A stretch of DNA of 64,000 nucleotides from Ailurus styani (lineage: Eukaryota > Chordata > Mammalia > Carnivora > Ailuridae), in the NCBI GenBank assembly GCA_002007465.1, contig LNAC01000164.1, positions 980,842 through 1,044,841 on the forward strand, in the 5' to 3' direction. Below, piece after piece: positions 45,961 through 57,328 of this stretch. The translations under genes were made by a program, and so were the position numbers. The notes beneath the pieces are model-generated. The model did not search any database. It was not told the DNA's origin and worked only from the letters and a program-made list of their open reading frames with translations. Position 1 is the stretch's first letter. Each line of letters opens with the position of its first letter.

Positions 45961-47270
45961 CATTAAATCAAGTTAGGCTAGTGAAAGCCAAGCTTAAAAA
46001 TGGGAGCTGTTTAATTAAGTCTCCTGTATGTTTATGCCTCGGTTGTCAATTTAGCTCTGCTCTAAGACCAGCTGCTGGCTGAGTGGTTGAATTGTTCACG
46101 TTCTTTGTGGATTGATGATTCCCCAGTCACAGGATAATTGCATAACCTAACAAATTGCTAGGCTTTATGTTTTTCACTGGCTAATCTCCCTTATTTCTTT
46201 GTGCAGACTAGACTCCATGTTATGGAAGTAAATCTAGCAGTCAGTCTCTGTCTCACAGGAACTTAGGTTCAGAGATAAACTCATAGACTTTTTTTGAAGT
46301 GGAAGACTTTTAAGATTTCATGTTGCAGCAGGCATTTCCCCATGGATCAACCCCATGAGAAAATGAAAACCAACAAACATTTTACCCAACTGGTTCTGAC
46401 AATGAGGTTGTGATATACCTCTTTTAGGCACAACTTCAATGGGAGAAGAGCACACTGCTCATTTACTAAAGCCCCCTGATTCATTATAGCAGAAGGGTCT
46501 GTCCGTGTGTGTACGTATGTCTGCATAAAATCAGAAGGAGCATCCCAGGTTACAAATATATGTCCTGCTAGCCAACAGCCATGCTAATTTGGGGAGAAAT
46601 TACGTGGTCTGCTGCTTCTGCAAGGAGAGGAAACACAGACAAAAGTGATGAAACGGCCAAGGAGTGGCCAGCTTGCCATTTCTTAAGGAATCTCTTAAGG
46701 CTTTCAAATCCTAAAGAAGCTTATCTATAGTTTCTTGTGTGTGTGTTTTAGCATGCCTCTTGTTGTTTGGGGGGTTTTAAAATCTAGATTTAACATTAGA
46801 ATTGCTTTAGTGTTTGGTCAACTACATTTGTGGTTCAGAATTGGTGTCTGAATTTATAAAACATAAAATACACGAATAGGACATCTTGGGACTTAGAATC
46901 TTACTTTAGCCTAAAAGCCCACAGTAGAGGCTCTGACACTCATTGAGGAGCCACATCCTTTAAAGTCAGGTGAATTGTGTTTCTTCCAAAGAATGAATCC
47001 TGCAGTCTCTATAAGACCCACATCAAGCAGCGGGGTGCTTACGAGAGATAAACTTAGTTTGTTCCTGATTAGCTGTAGGACACTAGACAAGTTTGTGGAT
47101 CTTTGGTGTTTTGCTCATCTGCCAAAAGAAGTTGGAGGTGAATCCTCTTTCTCTATCAAGCTGTTGCACTTAAGCTCACATGGAATTTATTCACTGGAAC
47201 TCGAAAAGTGACTTCTAAGCCCTTTGGTCTCTGGTTTTCAGATCACTGATCATTGATGTGGAACAGCTGT
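45961..47270. other. Unique SINE-free DNA
   Basis: Includes copy B of the 90-bp segment and otherwise unassigned sequence. The short plus frame at 46975-47211 shows no protein features. Confidence 0.5.
46380..46469 (+). repeat. 90-bp duplicated segment, copy B
   Basis: Partner of 45696-45785, 684 bp away. The best conserved run, TTAGGCACAAC, is identical in both. It is not in an L1 context. Confidence 0.85.
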
Positions 47271-47285
47271 AAACAGACCAGTCTT

Positions 47286-47488
47286 GGGGCGCCTGGGTGG
47301 CTGAGTGGGTTAAAGCCTCTGCCTTCAGCTCAGGTCATGATCTCAGGGTCCTGGGATCGAGGCCCGCATCGGGCTCCCTGCTCAGCAGGGAGCCTGCCTC
47401 CTCCTCTCTCTCTCTGCCTGCCTCTCTGCCTACTTGTGATCTCTCTCTGTATCAAGTAAATAAATAAAATCTTAAAAAACAAAACAAA
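47286..47488 (+). mobile_element. CanSINE
   Basis: Near-consensus copy. The target duplication ACAGACCAGTC recurs after an AAAACAAAACAAAAC tail. Confidence 0.95.
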
Positions 47489-47721
47489 ACAGACCAGTCC
47501 TTGACCACTTAAACACTTGATTATTGTTCATGATAGAAGTAGGTGAAGTGTTATGAAACTGATTTGACTGCTTTTCCTTCAGGGGTGAGCAAAAATGTGA
47601 AGGAGTAAAAATATTTTTATTGCCAAGTTTAAGTTGACTTGTAATCCATCACTCACATTTTAATCAGTAGGAAAAGTGTTCTGCATGTAATAGCTAAATT
47701 TCTGAAAAAGGGTGAAGGGAT

Positions 47722-47956
47722 GGGGCACCTGGATGACTCAGTCAGTTGAGTGTCTGCCTCTTGATTTAGGTTCAGGTCATGATCTCAGGGTCGTGAGATC
47801 AAATCTCACCTTGGGCTCGCTTTGGACATGGTGCCAGCTTAAGATTCCCTCTCACTCTCTCTGGTCCTCCCCCCTACCCCACTTCACGCCACACCTTACC
47901 CCTCATGTGCACACGTGCTCTCTCTAAAATAAATTAATGAATCTTTTTTTACAAAG
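47722..47956 (+). mobile_element. Older CanSINE
   Basis: Head GGGGCACCTGGATGACTCAG, long CT/CCCC middle, tail TCTCTAAAATAAATTAATGA. Confidence 0.88.
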
Positions 47957-47984
47957 GGGGTGAAGAGATGGAAGAAAAGCATTA

Positions 47985-48195
47985 TTAAGAATGACAACTC
48001 TTTATTGAGCACTGTGGTATGCCAGACATTGTGCTAAAACCTTTTTGAGATTTGCTTGCTATATCTGCCCCACAAATCTGTAAGGTCTGTTTATAATTAT
48101 TCCCACTCGATAGATGATGAAACTGAGGCCGAACTACTGAGAGACATAATGGTTTGCCCAAGGGTCCCCAGCTAGTGAATGATAGAGCCATATTG
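47985..48195 (+). mobile_element. MIR/L2-type remnant
   Basis: TTTATTGAGCACTGTGGTAT and GATGATGAAACTGAGGC match the common ancient-repeat consensus motifs. Confidence 0.6.
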
Positions 48196-48219
48196 GTTTG
48201 TTTGTTTCTTTCTTTTCCA

Positions 48220-48310
48220 GGGTTTTTTTTTTTTTTCAAGTTTTTATTTAAATTCCAGTTAATTAACATAGAGTGTAACTTTAGTGTCTCTTTCTATAAG
48301 CAATACATCC
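48220..48310 (-). mobile_element. L1 3' end fragment
   Basis: T run, then TTTATTTAAATTCCAGTTAA: antisense carnivore-type L1 terminus, truncated after about 80 bases. Confidence 0.65.
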
Positions 48311-48404
48311 CTGTTTCATCAGGATAGTCCCAGGTTATATCTTGTATTCTGATTATTATTTCCATCTCAAAAATTGATTCAACAACAAATTATATGGTCA
48401 CTCT

Positions 48405-48622
48405 ATCTCAAGGTTTTTCCCCCTTGGTATTATTGACATTTGGGACTAGAAAACTCTTTGTGGGGGGCTATCTTGTGTATTATAGGGTGTTTAGCAGCTT
48501 CCTTGGCCTCTACCCATTAGATGCCAGTAGCACTCCCATCCAAGTAACAAAACTCAAAAAATGTCCCCAGATGTTGCCAAATGTCCCCTGAGGAGCAAAA
48601 CAGCGCCCAGTTGAGAACAACT
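48405..48622 (-). mobile_element. MER20 DNA transposon remnant
   Basis: A hAT-Charlie non-autonomous element of about 218 bases is recognisable from CCCTTGGTATTATTGACATT and the far end CAGTTGAGAACAACTGC, with CCTCTACCCATTAGATGCCA between. Length fits the family (about 219). Confidence 0.75.
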
Positions 48623-49600
48623 GCTCATAAAATTTAACTACAGAAGGAAAATATAATCTATTTGTTATGGAACATAGGCTGTGAACTGAACCTACCTGTT
48701 CAGTGACTAACATATCCCCTGTACTCAATAAAGGTTTATTTCCTGGGGGCATTATCTGACTACCCAATTAATTGTAGAGGGGAGCAAAGGCTAAGCAAGT
48801 AATGAATTAAGATGACTGGAGGGCCCTAGTGATAAAAATCGGTTTGTTGCAGTTCTTATTAGAAAAGACCGAAACCACATACTGGGAAGTGACCTAGAAG
48901 CCTCCAGGCTGCCCATCTGATCACATTGTGGGGTCTGAGTCTTGATTTCATTGGGTGTTTGGCCTTAGTGCTGAACAGTAAAGCCAGGGAGGTAACCAGA
49001 GAGTGATACCGTGTAAGTTTCGTACTGCAAACTTCAGTGCCAACAGCTAATGATAATCAGCGTTCTATTTTTCTCCTACTCTTATACTTAGAAATGACCA
49101 CCATTTCTTTCATACCACCATTTTCCATTTATTAGCAATAACAGAATAAATACCAATAGCACCAATTAAAAATGAATCCACATGATGTGTTTTATCCTTA
49201 CAGCTGTAATAACTAGTAACTAACATGGACTGGAAAGCACTTTGCAAATGTAAAAAGTGCTGTACAGATACATTATAATTATCATCATTAATAAATTAGC
49301 CCGATTCTCCTAGTATTCAAAAGGCACGTAAGGTCAGATACATGGGTTCAATGGGGCAAAATGATCACAACCTACAATGTAGCAATGGTTCACATGTGTT
49401 GGCAACAAGTTTTACCCCATGCAATCCTGCAGAGCTGAAGTTACACACCCTTCAAAATATGGGAGAATGAAGCTAAAGTAGACAAAACAGGCTTTTTTTT
49501 TTTGAGATTTAATGTTTTTGTTTTAATAACAGACTCCTACCTCTTTTATGATAACTTTGAAAAGATAATATAATTAAACTTCTAAATAGTACATTTTAAC
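48623..49600. other. Unique DNA beyond the PCDHA 3' end
   Basis: No repeats or genes recognised; AT-rich. Confidence 0.5.
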
Positions 49601-49635
49601 AAAATTAAAATTTCTTATCTACGGTGACAGTAAAT

Positions 49636-49641
49636 TTTATT
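49636..49641 (-). terminator. PCDHA: Candidate distal polyadenylation signal of PCDHA
   Basis: AATAAA on the minus strand about 1.9 kb after the stop codon, followed by T-rich sequence. Confidence 0.45.
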
Positions 49642-50367
49642 CTTCTCTATGAGCTGATATTCCAGATGTCATTAGAATTTCAAAGCATTCTGCAACTCAG
49701 TGAGGTCAGATTGGTAAGTTTTGTGCTTGCATACCTTCAGGGAATAACTACGGTATTCATTCCAGAATTGTTACTAGAGAAAAACAGCTTTATCCATTCC
49801 CTTGCCAGCAGGAATCTTGGCAAGAGACAGCTCTTGGCTGACCATAAATAAAATTCCTTGAATCACCAGTGTCTTAAGAAAGAAATTTTACTGTGTCTTT
49901 CATACACAAAAGCTGATTAAACAATGGTTAAAAAAACACTACTCCACTTTTTCACAGGTGTACAAAAGGAAATAGGATGGAATTACATTCAACAATAAAG
50001 CTTAAAGTTCACTCTAGGTAATAGTTGCATTAACATTCACATACACAAGCACAGAGTAAGTATATTTCAGGAGTCTTATAATAGCATACAGCATACATAT
50101 GGGAGATTGATTTCAGGTAACATCATAGGTGTTAGCAAGATTAGCAATTCAGAGTGTTCTAAAAAAGGCAAACTAAACCAAAGAGGAGGTGTGGGCTAGC
50201 ACACCAAGACAAAGCACAGAATTCGAGGACTGAAAAGTCGGCTCACTGTGTGTTTGAGAAAACAATGATTTTTTTCTTCAATTTTGGGGTCTTGATATAG
50301 TTGGCTAGAGAAGGTTGTGTATTCAAAGTGCACAGAATCATTTCTTAGAAAAGAGAGAGAAAGATCT

Positions 50368-50373
50368 TTTATT
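50368..50373 (-). terminator. PCDHA: Candidate proximal polyadenylation signal of PCDHA
   Basis: AATAAA on the minus strand about 1.15 kb after the stop codon, followed by a pyrimidine-rich stretch. Confidence 0.35.
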
Positions 50374-51522
50374 TAGGAATTAATACATGCAAGAGGCAGC
50401 CCCAGAGTGACCTGAAAGAGTAAAGCTGTGATTGGCAGGTGGCCAGTATAATACAGATGTTTCAGGCAATTCTCTTAAAGCACTTCTGTAGCAGCAATGG
50501 TCGTTTAAATGGCTGTAGACTGGATTCTCTTTTGAGGAGAGTTGAGGGGAATTGTAGTCATCATATTTCTCTTAAAAGATTTATAGTTATAGATTTTTTC
50601 TTTTTTTAAATAAATCTATCAAACAACAAACAGCATAAAGTGAGGTGTTGGGGTCTTCTTTTGCCTTTGCTTTTGCATATGTGTTGGAAAAGGGCCTGGC
50701 CTTTTCATAAACATTGTGTGCAAAAGAATGTGTAGTAAAGTGAGCACAAGGACATCTACAGCAAACCCATCAGATCTGCTTCTGTCGCCCTGCTCAGCCC
50801 CATGCAACACTGAGCTGTTGGCTTGCCGGTGTAACGTGGGTTTTAGGGATCGCGACACCACAGCCGACAGACTCAAGGCCTCTTAGAGCCTGGTCAGTGG
50901 GGGCAGTTTTGTCTGCGGGAGGGTGGCCACCGCCTCTTGAGTCGTAAGGTTTAGAAAGTCTGGTCCCTTTTCGTTTCGCGCTCCCCCCTGGATTGGCAAC
51001 TCCCGCCGTTCCTTTGCCTTTCTTCCCACCAGCCCTCCTCATGCCAACTAGTCTCATCTGGCCCCGCCCAGCCGATGTCCGGCGCTCCTGCACTGCCGGT
51101 GACCACACCGACCCAGTGGCCCCCCACCCCCCAGCTGCTCAATCTCAAAACCTTTGTGCCTGCCCTGCAAGTGTCATCAAGACAGCATCCCCGGAGCACA
51201 GGGCAGAGAGTTTCCAACCTCTCACTGGCGGGACTGGGAAGCCTCTCCTTTGCGGCGGAGGAGAAAGGAAACTTGGGTCTGCTTTTTAGGTTCTGAAAAC
51301 AAGCCAGAGTGGAGAGAAAGAGTTAACACCAGACTTAGTAAAGCTTTCAAGACAAAACCTGTTCAATGGGATCTACACAGACACAGGGAACTTTCTGCAG
51401 ATTTCTGAGGTCTATAGGAGAGGGCTCATGGAGACAGGAGAAAGGAGTGGGGAGTTGCTACATGGGAGAATTTTGCCATTATTACAAAAACTGGCTAAGT
51501 GGCTTGTTTCCATGAGGTGACC

Positions 51523-51833
51523 TCACTGGTCACTGTTGTCAGTCGTGCTGTTCCCTTTCTCTTTTTTTTCCTGGGTCTTGTTACCCTTCTTCTTTTTCTT
51601 CTTTTTCTTGGTCTCCTCCTTTTTGCCGAAGGTTATGAAGTCACTTTTGTCAATTTGGCTGTTAGTAGGCTCCTGCCGGATGGAGATGATTGCAGGAGAT
51701 CCTGGGATAATGAATTTGTCTGGCAACTCACCGGGACCAGATTGTTTGGGGTTGCCTGGTCCGTATTTAAAGGTCCAGCTGTTGCTGTTGACACCAGCCC
51801 CGACTGGAGGGGACACCTCTCCTGCCTCTGGCT
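51523..51833 (-). CDS. PCDHA: Protocadherin alpha cluster, last constant exon (coding part)
   Basis: This exon supplies the final 102 residues of the cytoplasmic tail shared by all alpha protocadherins. It starts after a splice acceptor CTTTCAG (51834-51840) in phase 1: the first two bases, AG, complete a Glu codon from the preceding exon. The protein reads [15 protein letters not shown], then [16 protein letters not shown], a conserved [17 protein letters not shown] block, and a run of eight lysines before the terminal NSTTDNSDQ and a TGA stop. It matches the human constant region as I recall it almost residue for residue. The two earlier constant exons and PCDHAC2 should lie at higher coordinates; I did not find them before 64000. 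The first in-frame ATG (51852) lies in intron and is not a start. Confidence 0.96.
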
Positions 51834-53346
51834 CTGAAAGACAGAACATCACAAGTCAGTAAGAGTCAACACACACCCTCCAGGCCACACGAGTGGGTGG
51901 GAGACAGGGGAAGCTGCACAGATGAGCCTGGCCCCTCCGAGAAATCAGGGGTTCTTTCTTCAAGCCTGAGGGCAAGGTCAGTGTTTGGAAACAATCAGGA
52001 GGGCAGATTTTCTCACCAGAGGGTTGGGAAATCTAATTTTCTAGTGACATACTTTTGGTTCCTTGTGAAGAATTTCCTAAAGAATACAGTTGTGATTATT
52101 TTTGCCTGAGAATAAGATGGGAAATGTACAGGATTAAAGCAGAATAGGCAATAAAAGCAGTAGGAATCCATTTAACCAAGGAGGTGAAAGACCTGTACTA
52201 TAAACTCGAAGATGTTTATGGAAAAAATTGAAGAAATGACACAAGTAAATGGGAAGATATTCTGTGTTCATGGACTGGAAGAACTAATATTGTTAGAAAG
52301 TCAATGCAATCCTTACCAAAATTCCAATGGCATTTTCCACAGAAATAGAACATGCATCTTAAAATTTGTATAGAACCACAAAGGACCCTAAATCATTAGA
52401 AATCATTAGAAAAAAAGACCAGGCTGGAGGCATCATGCTTCCTGATTTCAAGCACTGTCACAAAGCTATAGTCATCAAACACTATAGTACTGGCATAAAA
52501 ACAGACACGTAGGTCAATGAAACAGAATAGAGAACCCAGAAGTGAACCAACACATATATGGTCGATTAGTTTACAACAAAGTAGGCAAGAATATACAGTG
52601 GAGAGAGGACAGTTTCTTTAGTAAGTGGTGTTGGGAAAACCGGACAGCTACATGCAAATGAATGAAACTGGTCCCCCATCTTACAGCACACACACAAATA
52701 AACTCAAAACGGATTAAAGCCTTGAATGTAAGACATGAAAGCATAAAATTCCTTAAAGAAAACATAGGCAATAAGATCGATGACATCAGTCCTTTTGAAT
52801 CTGACACTAAAAGCTAAAGCAAAAAAAGCAAAAAGAAGCTACACTACATCTAAACACCTAAACCATCAACAAAATGAAAAGGCAAGCTACTGCATGGGAG
52901 AAAATATTTGTAAATCATATACCTGATAAGTGGTTAATATCCAAAATATATAAAGAACTCTTACAACTCAACAGCAAAAATGCATACAATCCGATTGAAA
53001 AATAGGCAGAAGATTTGAATAGACTTTTTTCCAGAGAAGACAGACACATGGCCAACAGGTACGTGGAAAGGTACCTGACATCCCTAATCATCAGGGAAAT
53101 GCAAATCAAAACTACAGTGAGGTGTCCTTTCCCACATGTCAGTATGGCAATCATCAAAAACACAAGAAATAACAAGTGTCGGTGAGGACATGGAGAAAGG
53201 GAACCCTTGTGCATTGTCAGTGGTAATGCAAACTGGTATAGCCACTCTGAAAAACAGTATGGAGGTTCCTCAAAAAATTAAAAATAGAAATACCATCAAT
53301 CCAGTGACTGTACTTCTGGGTATTGATCCAAAGGAAATGCTAACTT

Positions 53347-53548
53347 GGGGGTCCTGGGTGTTTGCAGATGATTGAGCCTCTCTGACTCTTGGTTTCAGTT
53401 TAGGTCATGATCTCAGGTTGGTTGAGATTGAGCCCCGTGGTGGGCACTGCGATTAGCATGGTTTCTGCTTAAGACTTTCTCTCTCCCTCTGCCCCTCCCC
53501 CAGCTCTTTCTCTCTCTTAAATAAATAAATCATAAAAAAATAAAAGAA
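53347..53548 (+). mobile_element. Older CanSINE in L1
   Basis: Diverged head (GGGGGTCCTGGGTGTTTGCA), CTCTCTCCCTCTGCCCC middle, AAATAAATAAATC tail. Confidence 0.87.
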
Positions 53549-53554
53549 AATGAT

Positions 53555-53735
53555 GGGCGCCTGGGTGGCTCAGTGGGTTAAAGCCTCTGCTTTCGGCTCA
53601 GGTCATGATCCTGGGATCGAGGCCTGCATTGGGCTCTCTGCTCAGCAGGGAGCCTGTTTCCTCCTCTCTCTGCCTGCCTCTCTGCCTACTTGTAATTTCT
53701 CTCTCTGTGTCAGATAAATAAATAAATAAATCTTA
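53555..53735 (+). mobile_element. CanSINE in L1
   Basis: Plus copy with a short deletion after GATCCTGGGATCG, followed by a long (TAAA)n tail to about 53760. Confidence 0.93.
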
Positions 53736-53926
53736 AATAAATAAATAAATAAAAATAAAATGAAAACACTAGCTTGAAAAGATAGGTACATCCCTACATT
53801 CACTGCAGTTTTATTTACATAGCCAAGATATGCAAACAAATAAGGTGTCCATGGATGAATGGATAAAGAAAATGTATTATATATTGTAGAAATGAGTAAA
53901 GAAAAAATCTCATTTAAAATGAGGTC

Positions 53927-53985
53927 AATAAAAATAAAAAGAATAAATAAATAAATAAACAAACAAACAAATAAATAAATAAAAT
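53927..53985 (+). repeat. (AAAT)n/(AAAC)n simple repeat
   Basis: AATAAATAAATAAATAAAC with an AAACAAAC variant in the middle; probably an expanded retroelement tail. Confidence 0.85.
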
Positions 53986-53996
53986 GGGGTCAGTAG

Positions 53997-54104
53997 GGGC
54001 ACCTGTTTGGCTCAGTCCTTGGAGCAGGAGACTCTCCATCTCTAGGTGGTAAGTTCAAGCCCCAGGCTGCAGGTAGAGCTTACTTTAAAAACAAACAAAC
54101 AAAA
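53997..54104 (+). mobile_element. Old tRNA-SINE monomer
   Basis: GGGGCACCTGTTTGGCTCAG, then AGGTGGTAAGTTCAAGCCCC, and an AAACAAACAAAC tail. It lacks the CT-rich part. Confidence 0.75.
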
Positions 54105-54249
54105 AAATGGAGTCAGGAACCCCTAAGCGGAGAACTATCTCACATAGACCACTCCTAGCAGCCTGCATTACTAGTAGAAAGAAGGAAGGTAATTCTTACC
54201 TTGACAAAGAGAGATACTTTTCACATAGGAATTTTATCTCCTGCTTTTA

Positions 54250-54463
54250 TTTTTTTTTTAATTTTTTAATTTTTTATTTTATTTTTACTTTTTTAAAAAA
54301 GATTTTATTTATTTATTTGACAGAGAGAGAGAGATTACAAGTAGGCAGAGAGGCAGGAGGAGCCTCAGCAGGGAGCCTGATTCGGGGTTCGATCCCAGGG
54401 TTCTGAGATCATGACCCCAGCCAAAGGCAGAGGCTTTAACCCACTGAGCCACCCAGGCGCCCC
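54250..54463 (-). mobile_element. CanSINE with long T-rich tail
   Basis: TTTTTTAATTTTTT tail, head CCACCCAGGCGCCCC; flanks ATCTCCTGCTTTTA / ATCTCCTACTTTTA. A deletion removes part of the middle. Confidence 0.92.
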
Positions 54464-54591
54464 TATCTCCTACTTTTAACAACAACAAAAAGACCGGCTC
54501 TTCCTGTCTGAGCAACAACATCCTAACCACCACCTGAAGTCAAAGAGAAACCACCACAGTCTTAGACTCTTGTTCTTTTCCAAAGAACTTT

Positions 54592-54758
54592 TTTAGGGAA
54601 TGAGGGGCAAAGGGAAAGGGAGTGAGAGAGAATCTGAAGCAGACTCCCCACAGAGCGTGGAATTGGATGTGGGGCTCAGTCCCACAACCCTGAGATCACG
54701 ACCTGAGCAGAAATCAAGAGTTGGACACTTAACTGACTGAGCCACCCAGGCGCTCCCC
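54592..54758 (-). mobile_element. Older CanSINE
   Basis: Minus copy lacking its tail; ends GAGCCACCCAGGCGCTCCC. Flanks CAAAGAACTTTT on both sides. Confidence 0.88.
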
Positions 54759-55494
54759 CGCCCCAAAGAACTTTTGTTTGAAACAACCCTCCCCAATTTC
54801 CTCCTGAAACCAAATAAGAGGTGACCTTTCCTCTGTCTCTTTGGACTTCCTGTGGTTTGCCATAACTTGCTTGGCCCAACTTCCAATTCCTCTGCTATTC
54901 CCTAATAAACTCATTTTGCTGGTAAAAGAACTGGCTATTTTATTTTTAGGTTTGACAATATATATAATGGAATATCATTCGGCCATAAAAAATAATGAAA
55001 TCTTGCCATTTGCAACAACATGGATGAACTCTCAGGGCATTATTCTAAGGGAAATAAATCAGAAAGAAAAAGACATACCCTGTATGATCTCACTTATATG
55101 TGGAATCTAAAAAAAACAAGCGCAGTAACAAAACCAAAACCAAAAAGCCAAGCTCATAGATACAGAGGACAGAGGCAGGAAGACGACAGGTGTGGGCAAA
55201 ATGGACAAAGGAGGTCAAAAGGTACAGACTTCCAGTTATAAATAAAGAAGTCATGGGAATGTCACATACAGCATGGTGATGACAGTTAATAATACTGTAT
55301 TGCATTTTTGAAAGTTGCTAAGACAGTAAATCTTCAAGTTCTCATCACACACAAAAATATTCTTTTGTAACTATATAGTGACAGATGTCAACTTGACTTA
55401 ACGTGATTTTACAATGTATACAAATATCAAATCATTATACTGTACACCCGAAACTAATATAATGTTACATGTCTATACCTCAATAAAAAGAAAA

Positions 55495-56930
55495 AAAATA
55501 TTAAAGAGACACTCTTTCAGAAAAAGAAACAAACAAAAGAAACAAAAAACCCAAAGTCCTGAGGTTCTAAGAGCTATTGTAAACAGGGCATTCCCTGGGG
55601 CAATTAGTGCTGTTAACTTTTTTTTAGCCTTTTCTACAATGAAAGACACCCTGGGCATTTGTTCTTGTAATCACCACTGAAATATCTGAATCTCATTTGG
55701 TGTCACGTACTACACTACTCTTTCTCAAGCCACTTCTAAGGGCCTCTGGGGTCTCAAGTTTGCTGTCATAGTTTTTTAAATGGGGTTTTCAATAGTGCTG
55801 GTAACAGAAGAGGCAGCTAAGTGAGTAGATTCTGTACTACCGGAACAACGCCCCCCAAACTAAGAACTGCCAAGGGATTGCAGAACCCTTGCCTGCAATT
55901 ATACTCCAAATGCTTTAATGGTCTTCAAGTAATGGGGAAAAACCTAAACTAGAAGTGTCTGATGCAGTTTCAGAAGTGGAAAGAAGGAGAAGAAGAATAT
56001 GCTAATTCTTAGCATGTGAATTTTGGCTACACATGTGTTTTGACACCTACTCTGTCCAGAACAAAAGATAAATTAGTTGAATCAATCATTTGATTCAAAT
56101 TCTATCACCATGACCCTGAGGGGTGGTTGGATGAAGCAGAGAAGCGATGGGAAGATGTGTGGGTGTAGGGGGATACTGCCCAGGACAGGAGGAGAGGATC
56201 CTGTTGTAAATATGGGTCTGTTTGGGTAAAGCACTGGGAGCCAACCTTACTTTCCAAACTCAGTCTCCTCTCTCAGTGTGCTCAGAGTCTAGTTGGGACA
56301 GACACTCAAGCGATTATAAGGCAATTGGATAAATGCAATGACCAAGGTACATGTGAAATGTTTTTGGGATTCCAGAGGAGATAATTATTAATTATATTGG
56401 AGAAAGTCAGAGGAGAATCCAGAAGAGAGATGAAATTTGGAATTATGAGACTGGGGAAAATTATTATGCATCCACAGGGGTTTTCGATGTAAGACTTTCC
56501 CAAGAGCCCAGTTGGAAGACACAATGACTTCTAGAAGAGTAGAGGTCAGAGCTAGAAAGGAAGAGTAATGATCTGTCTGGGCAAAGTAATCCCAGCGGCC
56601 ATGACATTGAAACCCTTTGATATCACAGTAGCGTTCTCGTATCTGACACTGCTCCTTCGGTGGAATCATGAAAAGTTCTGCCAAGAAAGCATTTGTGTTT
56701 GCAGTTTGGGATTCTCTACACCTGCTCTTTCCATCTCCCAACCTATCACTTCCCTGTCTCTTCTCACCCGGCATCCGTAAGCACTGCTTTTGTAATAGTG
56801 CTCGTGTCAAGCCCGCTAATCACGTTATTGCTAAAGCCAGTGTTCACAACTTAGTCCATGCTGACGTGGACCCATCAGCAGCATGTGTCAGTCCCTTCTG
56901 GAGACACTCCTTTGTTGTTGTTGCTGGTTT
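55495..56930. other. Unique intronic DNA
   Basis: No repeat or exon recognised. A frame of 140 codons on the minus strand (56388-56810) has no domain or splice-site support. Confidence 0.5.
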
Positions 56931-56935
56931 TTTTT

Positions 56936-57328
56936 TTTTTTTAAAGATTTTATTTATTTATTTGACAGAGAGAGAGCGAGATTAAAAATAGGCAGAGGGC
57001 GCCTGGGTGGCTCAGTGGGTTAAAGCCGCTGCCTTCGGCTCAGGTCATGATCCCAGGGTCCTGGGATCGAGGCCCACATCGGGCTNTCTCTGCTTGGCAG
57101 GGAGCCTGCTTCCTCCTCTCTCCTCTCTCTCTGCCTGCCTCTCTGCCTACTTGTAATCTCTCTCTCTGTGTCAAATGAATAAATAATAAAAAAAAAATCT
57201 TTAAAAAAAAAAAAATAGGCAGAGAGGCAGGCAGAGAGAGCAGGGAGCCCGATGCGGGCCTCAATCCCAGGACCCTGAGATGATGAGCTGAGGCAGAGGC
57301 TTAACCCACTGAGCCACCCAGGCGCCCC
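56936..57328 (-). mobile_element. CanSINE split by a second SINE
   Basis: The outer minus copy starts with a T run and AAAGATTTTATTTATTTATT. It is broken at AAAATAGGCAGAG and resumes with the same sequence at about 57211, ending GAGCCACCCAGGCGCCCC. Confidence 0.93.
56998..57210 (+). mobile_element. Young CanSINE nested in a CanSINE
   Basis: Plus copy starting GGGCGCCTGGGTGGCTCAG, duplication AAAATAGGCAGAG. Contains an N at 57086, where the assembly is unsure. Confidence 0.93.

Larger units (their letters stand above)
49610..51522 (-). other. PCDHA: Probable PCDHA shared 3' UTR
   Basis: Repeat-free sequence follows the stop codon of the last constant exon. Minus-strand AATAAA signals lie at 49636-49641 and 50368-50373. 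The distal one gives a UTR of about 1.9 kb, closer to the long shared terminal exon known in human PCDHA; the proximal one gives about 1.2 kb. The part next to the stop (50.8-51.3 kb) is GC-rich. Neither end is proven. Confidence 0.6.
52160..55490 (+). mobile_element. L1 3' half, sense, interrupted by SINEs
   Basis: From TCCATTTAACCAAGGAGGTG onward this is L1 ORF2 followed by its 3' UTR (ACCCGAAACTAATATAATGT near 55446) and a CAATAAAAAG end. It lies antisense to PCDHA transcription. Multiple stops; five SINE pieces interrupt it. Confidence 0.85.

Noticed and set aside
50794..51408. Several overlapping frames of 70-104 codons on both strands
   Set aside because: They fall in the GC-rich part of the PCDHA 3' UTR; no domain and no start context of note.
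51499..51862. Plus-strand frames opposite the PCDHA constant exon
   Set aside because: The minus-strand frame matches the known constant region with a proper splice acceptor; the plus frames are shadows (poly-Phe from the lysine codons).
56992..57004. CTCF-like GGCAGAGGGCGCC at a SINE junction
   Set aside because: It matches only the right part of the core, and the left part (CCA) is missing; produced by one SINE inserting into another.
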